NCBI GenBank assembly: GCA_963575745.1
Contig: CAUYUJ010022044.1
Coordinates: forward strand, 65,354 to 129,353
DNA: 64,000 bases
Reading direction: 5' to 3'
DNA from: Prorocentrum cordatum
Taxonomy: Eukaryota; Sar; Dinophyceae; Prorocentrales; Prorocentraceae
The translations under genes were made by a program, and so were the position numbers. Under the pieces are notes generated by a model, which worked only from the letters and a program-made list of their open reading frames with translations, did no database searches and had not been told where the DNA came from. Shown here piece after piece: positions 50,471-61,194 of this stretch. Numbering within the stretch: the stretch's first letter is position 1; every line of letters starts with the position of its first letter.

Positions 50471-51301
50471 CTAAAGCCCAAGGTATCGGGTCGTGCCAGG
50501 GTGCGCGTGGTCGATGAGCGATTGGACCGAGCGCGTCCCGGTCGCCATCACCACCGCCTCCACTGCCATAATCGCATCGGGCGCGCCGGCGAGCAAAAAG
50601 TCGCCCACGTAGACCAGCGCCAGGCCCAGCGACTTCTGCTCGCTCTCGGTCTTCGTCGGTGCGCCCTCCACGATGTTCCAGACGCAGGCGTCGCAGCGAG
50701 ATTGGACCAACCTGCACTGCGCGCCGTTGACCTCGAACCTCATCGCCCGCATCTGCCTGCCCCGCTTCAAGCCCCAGGCTCTGGGGGCGATGCGGAGGCC
50801 GCAGATGCCCTTCTTGGCCCTCCAGACCTCGTCGCGCCCAGCGAGCCCATACGAGGAGAGGATCCCCGGCGGGCGCGCCAAGACCTCCCCAGCCTCCTCC
50901 GGGAGAGGCGCATTCAGAAAGGCCGTGGACACGTCCAACGCCTTGAGCGCCCAGCCGCAGGAGCTCGCGATGGCGAGAGCGGATCCGACGCGGAGGATCT
51001 CCACGTTGCTCGTGAAGACGACCTCACCCGGCACCTGTTTCTGGAAGTTACCGCAAACAACCCCGCGGAACTTCTTGCGCCTCCGCTGCGCCAGATCCGA
51101 AGCATCTGGCGCCTTGATGCCAGCAACCCCCTTCATAGGGAGCGCGTCTTTGGTTCGTACCTGCATATTCTCACTCTCGGTGAGGGTTTCGAAGACCTCC
51201 TTCTCTGCGAAGGAGGCGAGCTCGGCCTCCATGGCCAGCTTCCACTCGTCACGCTCGGTGCCGATCGCATTCCGCAGCTCGGTCATCGAGACTGGCTGCA
51301 T
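50471..51301 (-). pseudogene. Copia reverse transcriptase, catalytic Asp replaced
   Basis: 276 codons of RVT_2-type RT. WKLAMEAELASF opens the domain. ALDVSTAFLNAPL (Asp near residue 123) is palm motif A. KGICGLRIAPRAW is the next block. YVGDFLLAG (residues 231-239) stands where copia elements have YVDD, so one of the two metal-binding Asp is Gly. It overlaps the integrase frame by 19 nt in another frame and ends at an in-frame TAG (YLGL*), after which the same frame continues as RT-RNase H linker. Both lesions should abolish activity. Confidence 0.9.
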
Positions 51302-54300
51302 GCCGCTGTCCTTGATGATCTCGACGAAATCCGGCGCGCCGTCCGAGTCGGAGTCGGCGGCGGCAGCAGCGGCAGCTGAGTCAGAGGATGCAGCAAGGGC
51401 CCGGGGGGACCCAAGCGAGAAATGCGCGACCTCCGCCGCCGCCCCTCCTCCTGCTCCTCCTGGCGCCTGCTTGCTGCGAAGCCGCAGCCTCCGATGGTCA
51501 TGCGGCTGGTCGGTCGACGGGCCCTGGCGGCGCCTGTGGTCGCACGTGCGCCCACGATGTGCCCCCAGGCGGGCGGGGCGCGTGATCTCCCTCGGAGGGG
51601 GTTCAGGTCCTCAGACTCCTCCTGGTTGCCGTGCTCCTCCTCCTCCTCCTGGATGTTATGCTGCTCCTCGTGGCTGTCCTGCTGCTCCTGGTCGTGCTTC
51701 TCCTCCTCCTGGTCGCCGTGCTCGTTGACCTCCTGCCGGGCTCCACCTCCAGGCACGACGTCGACGACGAAGCTCGACGAGGTCTCGAGCTCCCACCTCT
51801 CGAGGCCGTTCTGGGCAACCTTGTGGCCAACCAAGGACGCCCCGGACACGAAGTCGCGCATGCCGAAAAACCGCCGGGGCACAGCCCGAGGCGCGAACGC
51901 AAACTGCGGCACCTGCTTGATCCTGCAGGTGACGGGCTGCCCGAAAATCGGACGCCCAATCGGCTTCTCTTGAGCCTCGCGCCGTTGGAGAGGTGCTGCG
52001 TGCACGACCGAAGCCGGCCACGGCTGCTCGCGGTCTGCCGCGTCCATCGTCATGAGCATGGCTCTGCCCCTCTGCTTGATGATACCGACGCCCCTCTCGG
52101 CACGGGGGTTGTTATCGGCCTCGTGCCCTGGGGTCGATGTGACTACGATCCCTTGGGTGGCGAGCGCTGCGCTCACCTTCGGGCCCGAGAACCCCCGCGC
52201 CTGGTCAGCGTGGACGCGGCGGGCCACGCGCGCCTGGAACTCGAGCTCCACCTGCGCGATCATCAGGCGCAGGGCCGCAAGCACCTCCGCCGTGTGCTTG
52301 CCAGCGATGGGGATGACGTAGTACCACGTCTGCACGCCCTCCTCCCCGACGGGTCCGTCCGCCGGCACTGCGGCCACCGCTGGCAGCGCCGAAGCCCGCG
52401 TGACCATCGCCACGGCGTCGTCTGCAGCCAGCGGCTGCCCTGCCGCCGCAGCGGCAGCCTGCCCCCCCTGATCTGCGGGCCTCTCACCCACGCCCGCGGC
52501 TGCAAGCGGCGGCGCCCCCGCGGCGTCGCGCGCGCGCTGCTCAGCCCCAGCGGCGGCAGCGCGTTCAGAAGCAGTCATAACCGCGTAGGCGCAGAGGACG
52601 AAGTACCGCGCCGTCTTGGGGCGGCCCTCCGGCAGCGCCCCTGGCCAGAGCCCTGCAGGATGGGGGCCAGATATGTCCACGGACAGCTGGCCTCCCGGCC
52701 GCGTCGGCGCATCCAGCCGCCAGTGCGCCCTCGTGCGACCTGCCGCCAGGCGGCGTTTGTAGCAATCGGGGCGGAAGGAAGGGTGTCCGCGCCTCTTATG
52801 TTCCTCCAAGCTGAGGCGCTGCACAGCGGCCACGACGACATCGAAGTGCGCCGCCAACATCCGAGCGCCGGCTCGAGTGCGCAGCTGCTGCCTCATCGCG
52901 CGGAGGCGCTGGGCGTCGTCCTCGTAGATGTGCGCCGTGGCACCCTCGAGCTCCAGCTCGATCGCACCCTGGCCTGGCAGCAGCGCGCGGGCTCGATCCC
53001 GACCCCGCTGAAGATCGAGGCTGAGTTCGGCGACGTACGCGCCGATCGGGAACAGGGCCTGCAACTCCGTGGGGGAATGGACATACACCACCTCGCCCGC
53101 CCCCATCAGCACGCCAGCTTGCTGGCCAGTCGCGCGCGCGAGGTCGACGCGCTGGCAAGGCGCGGGCGGGCGCCAGTTAGGCCGCAGGTGCTGCAACTCA
53201 CGCGTGGCCCCAGTGTCGGCCAGCAGCCGGCGACGGCCTGAGCCTCCAAGGAGCGCGCGAGCCGCGCGCAGATCCACCTGGAGCGTCCGAAAGGCAGGCT
53301 GCTGCTGCTGCTGCTGCTGCTGCGGGGGAGTGGCCGCAGCCTGAGCTGAGGCTGCACTCGAACCCGGGGTCCCCGATGGCTGGCCCCAGCCATCCTGCCA
53401 GGCAGGGCCGGCAGCAGCGGCGGCGGCCGAAATCGGGAAGAGGCTTGCCGCCGCGGCATCCATGACCACCTGCTGCAGCGCCTCGGCGGTCATCGCAGCC
53501 GCGGGCGCAACTGCGGCAGCCGATGCTGCCGACGCACCTCCAGCGGCAGCGGCTGCTGGGGGCTTCGGCCGCGGGCGCGCTGCCTTGTCATGGTCCTCGG
53601 CCCCGCAGTAAGAGCAATTGCCCTCGCTCACCTCGAGCTTCCTGTGGTGGCGAGTGCAAGTCGCGCCGGACTTGCAGCCGGCCTTGCTGTCGAAGAACCG
53701 GCGCGTTTCCTTGCATCCTGTCGCCGCCATGGCAGCGGGTTTAGCCTTCGCCTTCGCCTTGGCGCGGGCGTCGGGCTTGCCGCCCTTGGCGTCGGGCTTG
53801 CCCTGCTTGCCCCCGCCCTTGGCCTCCTTCGCCTCCCGCGTCGCTGCCAGCGCCTTCACGCCCTTCCCCTGGGGCGCGTCGCAGAGCTCACGTACCTCGG
53901 CGGCGAGGTACCGCCAGAACTCTTCCATCTGCTGCTGCGAACCCTGGCTGGCGCCCGAGATGCCGTGCTGCATCTCCCACGCGAACATCCTGCACTGGAA
54001 ATTCGCGCCGGCCTCGGCCATGCCTTTGACGATGCCTCGCAACGTCGCCAGCTGCGTGACCGGGCCCGGCGCAGCCGTGCCAAGACGCTGCAATCGAGTG
54101 AGCGAGAACTTCCAAGAGTTCAGCTCCTGGTAGCAAAGCGCTAGGGCGGCGGCCTTGTTATCGCGCCGCCCCACCTCCCTCGGCGCCAGCTTCCGGTCGC
54201 GAAGGGTGCCGGGGCCGGCCTCCACCATGATGCCGAAGAGGAGCTCGGTCACCGAAGTCTGTCGGGTGGCCGGCGCGCCGCTCTGCACCTGCTCGGGAAC

Positions 54301-54530
54301 CGAGTCCAACAGCAGCGGACGCAAGCGCAGCTCAATGCTGAGGCTCTGGCAGTCGGCTCCGAACCACTCTGCGTTCGGCTTCACGATCGGGCGCTCGAGC
54401 GGGCCCCGGCTGAGGTAGTGCGCCTCCCTCGCCGCGCGCTCCGACCGCTGCCAGAACAAATCGATGGAGGGATGCCGCGCCCCGATCCCCATGGCAGCTC
54501 GCTGCGCCCACTCCTCGACTCCTCGAAGGC
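51283..54530 (-). pseudogene. Copia gag C-terminus, protease and integrase
   Basis: A long minus-strand frame continuing gag after a frameshift near 54,515. The capsid-like helical region is followed by zinc-finger motifs (GCKSGATCTRHH; CSYCGAEDHD), a poly-Gln from CTG repeats (53,302-53,325), the protease motif LLADTGAT (about 53,200-53,220) and integrase. The integrase HHCC finger is incomplete: EHKRRGHPSFRPDCYKR has the second Cys as Arg. The catalytic triad is visible as LSVDISGP, VHADQARGF and NNPRAERGVGII, the last two acids being 36 positions apart (DD35E). An Ala-rich insertion lengthens the space between the first two. A Glu/Gln/His-rich, low-complexity tail follows. Confidence 0.88.
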
Positions 54531-55928
54531 GTGCGCCTTGTTCACGCCGGCGACGAACGCCAGCTTCGGCACGTCGCCGTCTTTCAGTTTCGCCAACACC
54601 GTCTCCAAGCCAAACGCGGTTCCTCGGTGCTGCTCGTCGGCCCCTGCCGATGCCGAGCCGGCAGGCGGGGGCGGCGGGGGCGGGGGCGGGCCGCCTGCTG
54701 CAGGCATCCATCCGCCACGCCCTGGATCACCGCCAAAACCACCTGCACCTCCGGGAGGTCCTCCGAAACCTCCTCCATCGCCACCACCTCCGTGTCCTCC
54801 TGGCGGCCCGCCTGGAGGCCCGCCTGGCCATCCAGTGGGCCCCCGGCCGATCGGAGGCAGCCTGGGCGGCAGTCCGCCGGGCGGCAGCGGCGGCTGAGGA
54901 ATGCCATGAGCGCCAGCTGCCGCCTCAAAGCCAGGCACCTGAACTCCGCCAGGTGCGACTGCTGCTTGGTCCGCGGCCGACGCTGCCACCGCCTGGTCGG
55001 CATCGGACGCGGGCTCCCCGAGACCAGCGATGGGCGGAGCCACCTCCTCGGCCTCGCCGTGCTCGCTGCTCGTCGCCTCGGCGCGCGGCGCACGAGGCAT
55101 CGATGGTGGTGGAGAGCCCTCCGGCGCCACTCGCCCCCCAGCAGAGGGCTGTGCGCTGGCCTCTGCTCCGCCGCTCGCCTGCGAGGGCGGCGTGCCTGGG
55201 TCCAGACGATCCCCACGCACTGGGGTCCGATACCCTGGCGTTGATGCCCCACCTTGGGCTGCGGCTGCTGCTGCCGTTGCGCGGTCGGCGAGCCGCTCTG
55301 CCTCCAGCTGCTCGCTCCTGCGGCTGAGGCGCTGCGCCTCCATGCGCAGCTCTCGCAGCTCCGCCAGCTGCAAATCAATCGCGCTGGATGGCGGGCGCTG
55401 CAGGTCCTGGCCGGCGTCGGGCGCGTCCGCCCTGCCAGCCCTCTCAGCAGCTGCTGCGGACGGCTGGTCGGGAAGCTGCGGCTGAGCAGGCAGAGGCATC
55501 ATCGTGCCTGCCGCCCACGTCTGGCGCGCTCCCGCGGCAGCGCCCACAGCCAGGCGCTGCATCCCCGTCGCTGCGGTGCCGAGGGTGGCGCCGACAGCCT
55601 GGCCAGCAATCTGCGCACCAAATGCCACACTGCGGCCAACCTGCCCTGCGAGGCCGCTGGACCAGGCGGCCTGCCGACGACCGTATGCGACGTCGCGGTC
55701 CGCGAAGCAGGCGAAGCAGACTGCATGCCCCTGCCAAGGCTGCATGCAGTGGCTGTTGACGTCGGTGAGGCAGATGTCGCACACCACCGACGGGCCCACG
55801 ATGACGTCCGAGCACGCCATGCACCGCGCGCGCATAAGCGCAGCGGGCGGCGCCAGCGGCGCTGCCGGGAAACCATGGCCAAGCGGAGCTCCAAACGCAG
55901 GGTGGTAGAATCCCTCGCTTGGGCTCAT
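54515..55928 (-). pseudogene. Copia gag N-terminal region
   Basis: Starts at ATGAGCCCAAGCGAGG (55,928), the first ATG inside the 5' LTR boundary. Near residue 35 a Cys/His array (CMACSDVIVGPSVVCDICLT, then HCMQPWQGHAVCFACF) looks like a double zinc-binding motif, unusual at a gag N-terminus. Then Ala-rich, a predicted coiled coil (LQLAELRELRMEAQRLSRRS) and long Pro/Gly-rich repeats (GGPPGGPPGGHGGGGDGGG). The frame ends in LAKLKDGDVPKLAFVAGVNK, and the protein continues in another frame at 54,515. Confidence 0.82.
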
Positions 55929-55933
55929 AACCC

Positions 55934-56775
55934 TTGAAAGGGCTCTGCTGTCCTCAGGCGTCATCTTCACTGATTTCCGACTCTGGGTCGATCTCCGGAG
56001 CCCCGGCCACGGCCCTGAGATAGGCCGCGAGTTCGTCCCTGGAGGCTGGGAGCAGCCAGAGCGGGCCCCACTGGGGCCGAGGTGCCACGCCGAGGACGAC
56101 CCTCAGGAGGTAGTCGGCCGTCTCAGCCAACCGCAACTCCCACGATAAGATTATCGTGGCCAGGCTGCGGCCACCGCGCCTGGTGCGGCCACCCCGGACC
56201 ACCATGCCAGGATGGAGGGGGAATGGTTTTCCTCCAACGCGCACTTGAGCCAAATCGGCCAAGTTTGAAAAAGGTTGGGGCCAATCCGCATGCAGGCGTA
56301 ATGTCGCACCGCATTTGGATTGGCCCCCTCCCAGGTTCATGCAGGCGTAGGGTCGCACCGCATTCCCCTGAGAGGTGCAAGAACGAGCATGCTCTTCCTG
56401 CTGCTGGTGACGTCTAAACCGTGACACGCACGGGGGGTATTCCGTGACACATCAACGCTTTGCTATGCTATACCTCACGCACCGCACAGCGCGGCAGCAA
56501 CGAACATGTCAAGAATTTCGTCTTGGAGGCTGTCCTGCCAGCGTGGCCGAAATCATGGCCACGGCTGTTCTCCTGAGCACTGGCGAAAATATGCCGCAAA
56601 TATGCCGCCCTACACTATGCCCACACACCGCGCAGCACGGCACCGCAAAAACCTATGCACTTTGGCTGGGGGGCACAGGCAACAACACTTGGACCAAATT
56701 TCCCGGCCCCCTGTTTTGAAAGGGAATTCGGGCACGCACGCTGCTGATGATGCTCATGCTACGCTCCCTGACCCA
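55934..56775 (-). repeat. 5' LTR of the copia element
   Basis: 842 bp in element orientation from TGGGTCAGGG to CCCTTTCAA; presumably holds the promoter. Paired with 48,579-49,421. Confidence 0.95.
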
Positions 56776-57000
56776 CGGTTTTCGAGGGGTGGGGAGGTTC
56801 GAACTGGTAGTGACCCCCCCCCGGTTTTCGAGGGGGGGGGGGGTCGAACCGGTAGTGACCCCCCCCCCTTTTCATGATGAACTGCTGGGGGGGGGGAGGG
56901 GCTCGAACCTGTAGTAAACCCCTCGGTTTTCCGGAAGGGGGGGGGGGGGAGGGGTTCGAACCGGTAGTGACCCCCCCCGGTTTTCCGCCAGCAGCGGTAG
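56776..57000. repeat. CGGTTTTCGAGGGG / GGTTCGAAC repeats
   Basis: The first 8 bases repeat the left flank of the copia element. The array has about four units with G and C homopolymers. It is inverted relative to 47,845-47,950. Confidence 0.8.
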
Positions 57001-57039
57001 AACACGCTCTTTCGGATGTTGGCGTTCTCGCCGTTTCGC

Positions 57040-57300
57040 GGTTCCAAAGCTATCAGACGGCGCCAAGACGGCCCCCCAGACGCCTCCAAGACGGACCCAC
57101 AGACCTCCAAAACAACCCTAAAGCCCCCCCACAGGGACCCACGACTGCCCAGAGAGGGCTCCCAGACGGCCTGCGCTAGATGTCCCCTGGAGGCCGGGCT
57201 CAAGCGGCCCCTGGAGGCCTCCAAGAGGCCCCTCAGAGGCGCCCCAATAGGCTGCAAGGAAGCCCTCAGGAGGCCCCAACAGGGCCTCTTGACTCAAGAA
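57040..57300. repeat. Degenerate CCAAGACGGCCCC array
   Basis: Same family as at 34,680 and 41,640, preceded by the module GATGTTGGCGTTCTCGCCG-TTTCGCGGTTCC. A short TCC tract follows at 57,318-57,345. Confidence 0.75.
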
Positions 57301-57700
57301 GCCTCCTCTGTTTCATGGTCGTCCTCCTCCTCCTCCTCCTCCTCATTCTATTCCCTCGCCTCCTCATCTTCCTCTCCAGAGTGTTCCCCTAAGGTGTTGG
57401 ACAACGGCTGAGAAAACACAGTTCAATAGCTTCGATTGACTTCGGCCCAACGTTTGGCCGCATGGACGTGTCCAAAGGGGGCGGTGGTGATTCGCCGTGG
57501 GCGTCTTTGATAGATGAGCAAAGATGCAAGACTGCCGACGCGTTAATAGAGAACAAAAGCGCGTTTCGTCATGTCCGGCAATGACGGGCATCATGGGGGG
57601 GGGGCGAGGGGGGTATGACGTAACGCCCCCCCCCCGCCGTGTGGCTCCGGCACCGCAGCCGCGCCCACGCACGCGACGCGACGAGAGACGAGCGACGGCG
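57300..57700. other. Unannotated stretch
   Basis: Ordinary sequence with G and C homopolymers near 57,595-57,635. No gene recognised. Confidence 0.4.
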
Positions 57701-58050
57701 ACGGCGACGACGACGACGACCACGACGACGACGATCACGACGACGACGACGTCGACGACGCGAACAGCATGTAGGTGGCGATATGCCCCACTGCGCTCGC
57801 GTGCACCACGGCGCGCGTGTATACCACAACGCCTGCGTACACCGCAACAACCGTGTGCAACGCAGCACCTGTGTACACCACAATGTTTGCGTACACTACA
57901 GCGCCGGCGTAAAATCACACACCGCAGCTACCATGTGCAACAGCGCCTGTGTACACCACAGTGCTTGCGTGCACCGCAGCGCCTGTGCACGCCACGGCGC
58001 GTGTCTACACCACAGCCTCCGCGTGCAACGCAGCGCTGGTGCACAGTCGG
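57700..58050. repeat. (GAC)n tract and 18-bp minisatellite
   Basis: 57,700-57,760 is GAC/ACG triplets. From about 57,795 to 58,045, 18-bp units of the type TGCGTGCACCGCAGCGCC or TGTGTACACCACAGTGCT repeat about 13 times. One frame reads as Cys-Val-His-His-Ser-Ala repeats. The frame has no gene context. Confidence 0.85.
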
Positions 58051-58310
58051 GGCGTTGACTTAAGGAACTCTAAAAAAGGAGCTTCGACTTCCTATCGAAA
58101 ACATAAGGAAAACCTGAGGCAAGTTGTGAAACACTTAAGGAACGCGGAGCCCCTCCCCAACCAAAAGGGTTCCTTCTTCAGGGCCCCGACTGTACACCAC
58201 AATGCCTGCGTGCATAGGACATATGTACGTGAGGATATGCTGCGGACAGTTAGACGCCACGCCACGAAATTGCTGATAATCGAAAGCGACGTTTTTCCCT
58301 CCTCCTTATC

Positions 58311-58393
58311 CTTCTCCTTCTCCTTCTCCTCCTCCTCCTCCTCCTCCACCTCCACTTCATCCTCCTCCTCCTCCTCCTCCTCCTCCTCCTCCT
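58311..58393. repeat. (TCC)n microsatellite
   Basis: About 80 bp of TCC with a CACC interruption, about 45 bp left of the target-site duplication of the non-LTR element. Confidence 0.93.
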
Positions 58394-58435
58394 TACACCC
58401 TGTCGTGCGGGTTGGCGCTACAGCGCACGTGCGCA

Positions 58436-58453
58436 TCTCAGGGATGCGTCAAG
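58436..58453. repeat. Left target-site duplication of the non-LTR element
   Basis: TCTCAGGGATGCGTCAAG. The other copy, TCTCAGGGATGCGTAAAG, is at 63,622-63,639 (17 of 18 identical). The A before each copy may extend it to 19 bp. Confidence 0.92.
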
Positions 58454-58545
58454 TTTTTTTCACCCATCGGGGCTCTGGAGGCTCCTGGGGGTCCCAGTTG
58501 AAGGCGGTCGACTCCTTGGTCAAGCAATCCGAACTCGGCCGTGTC

Positions 58546-58578
<33 letters not shown>

Positions 58579-59457
58579 GGGGGGGGGGGCACTGTCCGAG
58601 GGCCCCCCACTGTCCGAGGGGAACTCCCACCTGCCGCGCGGCGTGCCAGGCATCCGCGGCGGCAGCGCTCCCCCACGCGGAGCCCCCGCCCTCGCCATCT
58701 GTCGAGAGGCCCAAGCACGTGAGTCGCACCAGACCTCGGCGAGACTGGGGTGCCTGCGGGCCGCGACACGAAACCTCGCCTCAAAGACAAGCTCCGCTGG
58801 GGCAGAACGCCCGAGATGACGGGCATTCAAGGCGGTGGTGAACGCATCTATGCATGCAGCTCTTTGGAGGCCCCTGGACACATCATCAAACGCAAGGAGG
58901 AGGCAAGAGGGAAACCAATGAAATGAACGCTCACTTTGGGAGACCTCGAGGCCCCGCCCCATCCACCTTCTGAGAAGAGCCTCGAGACGAGGGCAGGTCG
59001 AGTAGTGACGGAGGAAGTCGGTGCCCAGACCATTGGGGCAGACGCATTCAAACAAACAGCCACGAGGTGAATAATGAAAGCGCGAGCTCGTACAAATTGA
59101 ACCCGTCAGAATACGAAAAGGTGCGATAGCCAAATACATACTTGTAGCAGCACGTACTCTTCGAACGCTGTGTTTGAAGGTATTGATGTGCTCAATGGTA
59201 ACCTCGGGGCAGAAATGGTGGGCACGACGAAAAGATCGATGCGATGGATTCACTCTTCTCGGATTCCCGAAACGCGTTGTACAACTTATGTTGGCGCTTG
59301 TTGGTGTCGGGGGAGATCCCCAGAGACAGCCCGCAGTACCATTCCCGAAGGGGCCGAAGGTAACTGAATAACCCATGAGCATGCCAACCTTGGTGCCAGA
59401 GAAAGGGGATGCGCTCCAGGTCCATCCGAGAACGTTCCAAAGTGTCCGGGAGCCCAA
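58454..59457 (-). pseudogene. Non-LTR element C-terminal region
   Basis: Minus-strand frame downstream of the RT. It includes CLFECVCPNGLGTDFLRHYSTC (58,990-59,055), a Cys/His arrangement typical of the region after RT in such elements, then a helical stretch (FEARFRVAARRHPSLAEVWC). It reaches a G/C homopolymer and low-complexity Pro stretch near 58,545-58,590 that probably lies in the 3' UTR. It overlaps the RT frame by about 265 nt in another frame, showing a frameshift. Confidence 0.7.
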
Positions 59458-61194
59458 ACAGCCACCCAGACCGCATCAGGTAACAAAGGGCCGTCGCCTT
59501 GGCAACATCATCCAACTCAACAAATTCCGAGGCGAACCCGACTTGCGAAAGCTTCGTGGCGACGCGGTAGGAGATCGCGTTCCGCGGCCCTGAGGTCAAG
59601 AGCAGGGCGCTGTTGAGGTGCGCCTTCCTCAGTCCCTGCGACGGCGGATATAGTTGCAGCCGAAAGAAAAGTTTGCTCGCGCACATATCTCTAAAAGCAG
59701 CGGCCGATTGAGCGATGCCTAGGCCCATGACCCTCGTCTGGTGCACCCCCTCGACGAAGCTGGGAAGCATGGGGGACCAAACCTGCTGGGAACCATCGGG
59801 GCCGATCGGGAACCCCAGGGTGGCCGAGGGGAGGACCTGAATCTGGCTGTAGGGGGCACCATACGAGTCGAGTAGGGCACGTAGCGGGGAAGCGCCCAGC
59901 GCCCCACGCACCACGACTTGGCACTTGCGAAAGTTCAGCTTGAGATTGGCAATCGGCCGCAGCTCGCCGAGGGAGTCAAGCAGCTCCTTCAGCCCCCGGG
60001 TGGCCCTCTCAACTCCAAAGCCAAAATCGTCCGCACAGGCGAGCGCAAGGCCGAAGGGGGGGGCATGCTTGTCACGAATCCAGGCTAGGATCGGGTTCAC
60101 AGCGAGCACGAACAAAAACATCGAGGCAGGGCACCCCTGTTTCACTCCAGAAGAGATTTTGATACTCATATGCCTTTGCCCACGGAGCGAGATAATTGCA
60201 GCGTTGTCGGCGTGCGCCATTCGGAAGAAATTGATGAGACGAGCAGAGATGCCCATTGCCTGCAGGACGAAAAAGAGCCAGGGCTGCGCCAAACTCGGGA
60301 AAGCAGAGGCGAAATCGGTGAGGCGCAACGCTGCGCCCTCCCCGGCCTTCGCGCGCCTCTCCACCCCCCAGGCCTCCGCTCTCACCGCGTTCTCTATCAT
60401 GCCCCTCCCTCCCACGCACTTCTGCTCCTCCCCGATCAAATCAGAAGCATCCGCCGCAATGGGCGCAATGCAGGCAGCGGCCATGATCTTCACATCAGTA
60501 TTGCCAAGGCAGATCGGTCTCGTGGCCGAAGCAAGGCGATTGAGCGGCTGCCCTGGGAGGTCACCCTGAAGCACTCCCTGCAGCAAGAAGACGAGTAAAC
60601 TGCTGAGCATGTCGGCAGGGGGGAGGTGATGCGGCCGTTGAAGAGGGTGAGGTAACAGGAGTAGAGGACGCGGGCGGCAAGCGGATGCTTCCGCACAGCA
60701 TATGGCAGCCCGTCAGGACCAGGGGCGCCCTGCCCTCGCGAGAAAACCAGCCGGCACCAGGACTCGTGGGGCAGACGCCACTCTTGAGCGATGGTACCCC
60801 GCAACGTGCGGATGTGATCGGCAATCTCCTGCCACTTGGATCTGTCAATCTCGGGCGCGGCAAATTCCTTCTCCCAAAAGGGCACCGGCGCCTCGGCGGC
60901 CCCCGCGTCGGAGGTAGAGCGGTTCCCGCCCCCCAGGGCCGCTTTTCCCAGGGCCGTCCGCCGTCGGAATGTTTGCCGCAGCTGTTTTCGACGTCGAAGA
61001 CGAGCTTGCATCGATCGTTTGGTCTCCTCGTTGGTTCGAGTGAGCCTAATCGCCTCCTCTTCCCCCTCTAAGACCTGACGGTGAATGCAAAAGATATGCT
61101 GCGCGAGCCCTTCGAAGTGGATGCGTCGATCGGGCTCGTCGAAGTGGTGCCGTAAGCGGGGGCAGCAGCCAAGGGAGAGGCGAACGCCCTCCAC
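59192..61194 (-). pseudogene. Non-LTR reverse transcriptase
   Basis: Two minus-strand frames. The first (to about 60,600) has the N-terminal linker and GQGAPGPDGLPYAV, the usual start of non-LTR RT. The second (from 60,610) has RPICLGNTDVKIMAA, RLTDFASAFPSL (first catalytic Asp, residue 99), ISSGVKQGCPASMFLFVLAV and ALACADDFGFG (residues 189-199, the ADD catalytic pair). All three catalytic Asp are present. A frameshift near 60,600 splits the domain. The thumb follows as far as FGLPDTLERSRMDLERIPFL. Confidence 0.88.

Larger units (their letters stand above)
48579..56775 (-). mobile_element. Ty1/copia-type LTR retrotransposon, inactivated
   Basis: The two LTRs enclose 6.5 kb coding on the minus strand in the order gag, protease, integrase, reverse transcriptase, RNase H, which is the copia order (integrase before RT). 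A polypurine run (complement of 49,425-49,436) abuts the 3' LTR. The gag ATG lies 6 nt inside the 5' LTR boundary, so any primer site overlaps it. Changes of frame near 54,515, 51,290 and 50,190, a stop at 50,471-50,473 and a mutated RT active site make this copy dead unless some are assembly errors. The LTRs differ at a few dozen of 842 positions (by eye about 4%), so it is not a very recent insertion. Confidence 0.93.

Noticed and set aside
51422-55908. Plus-strand frames of up to 536 codons
   Set aside because: Antisense shadows of the GC-rich copia gag-pol, whose motifs are all on the minus strand.
55910-55933. tRNA primer-binding site after the 5' LTR
   Set aside because: GGGTTATGAGCCC abuts the LTR but I cannot match it securely to a particular tRNA 3' end.
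58541-58819. Poly-Gly plus-strand frame
   Set aside because: G homopolymer opposite the 3' region of the non-LTR element.
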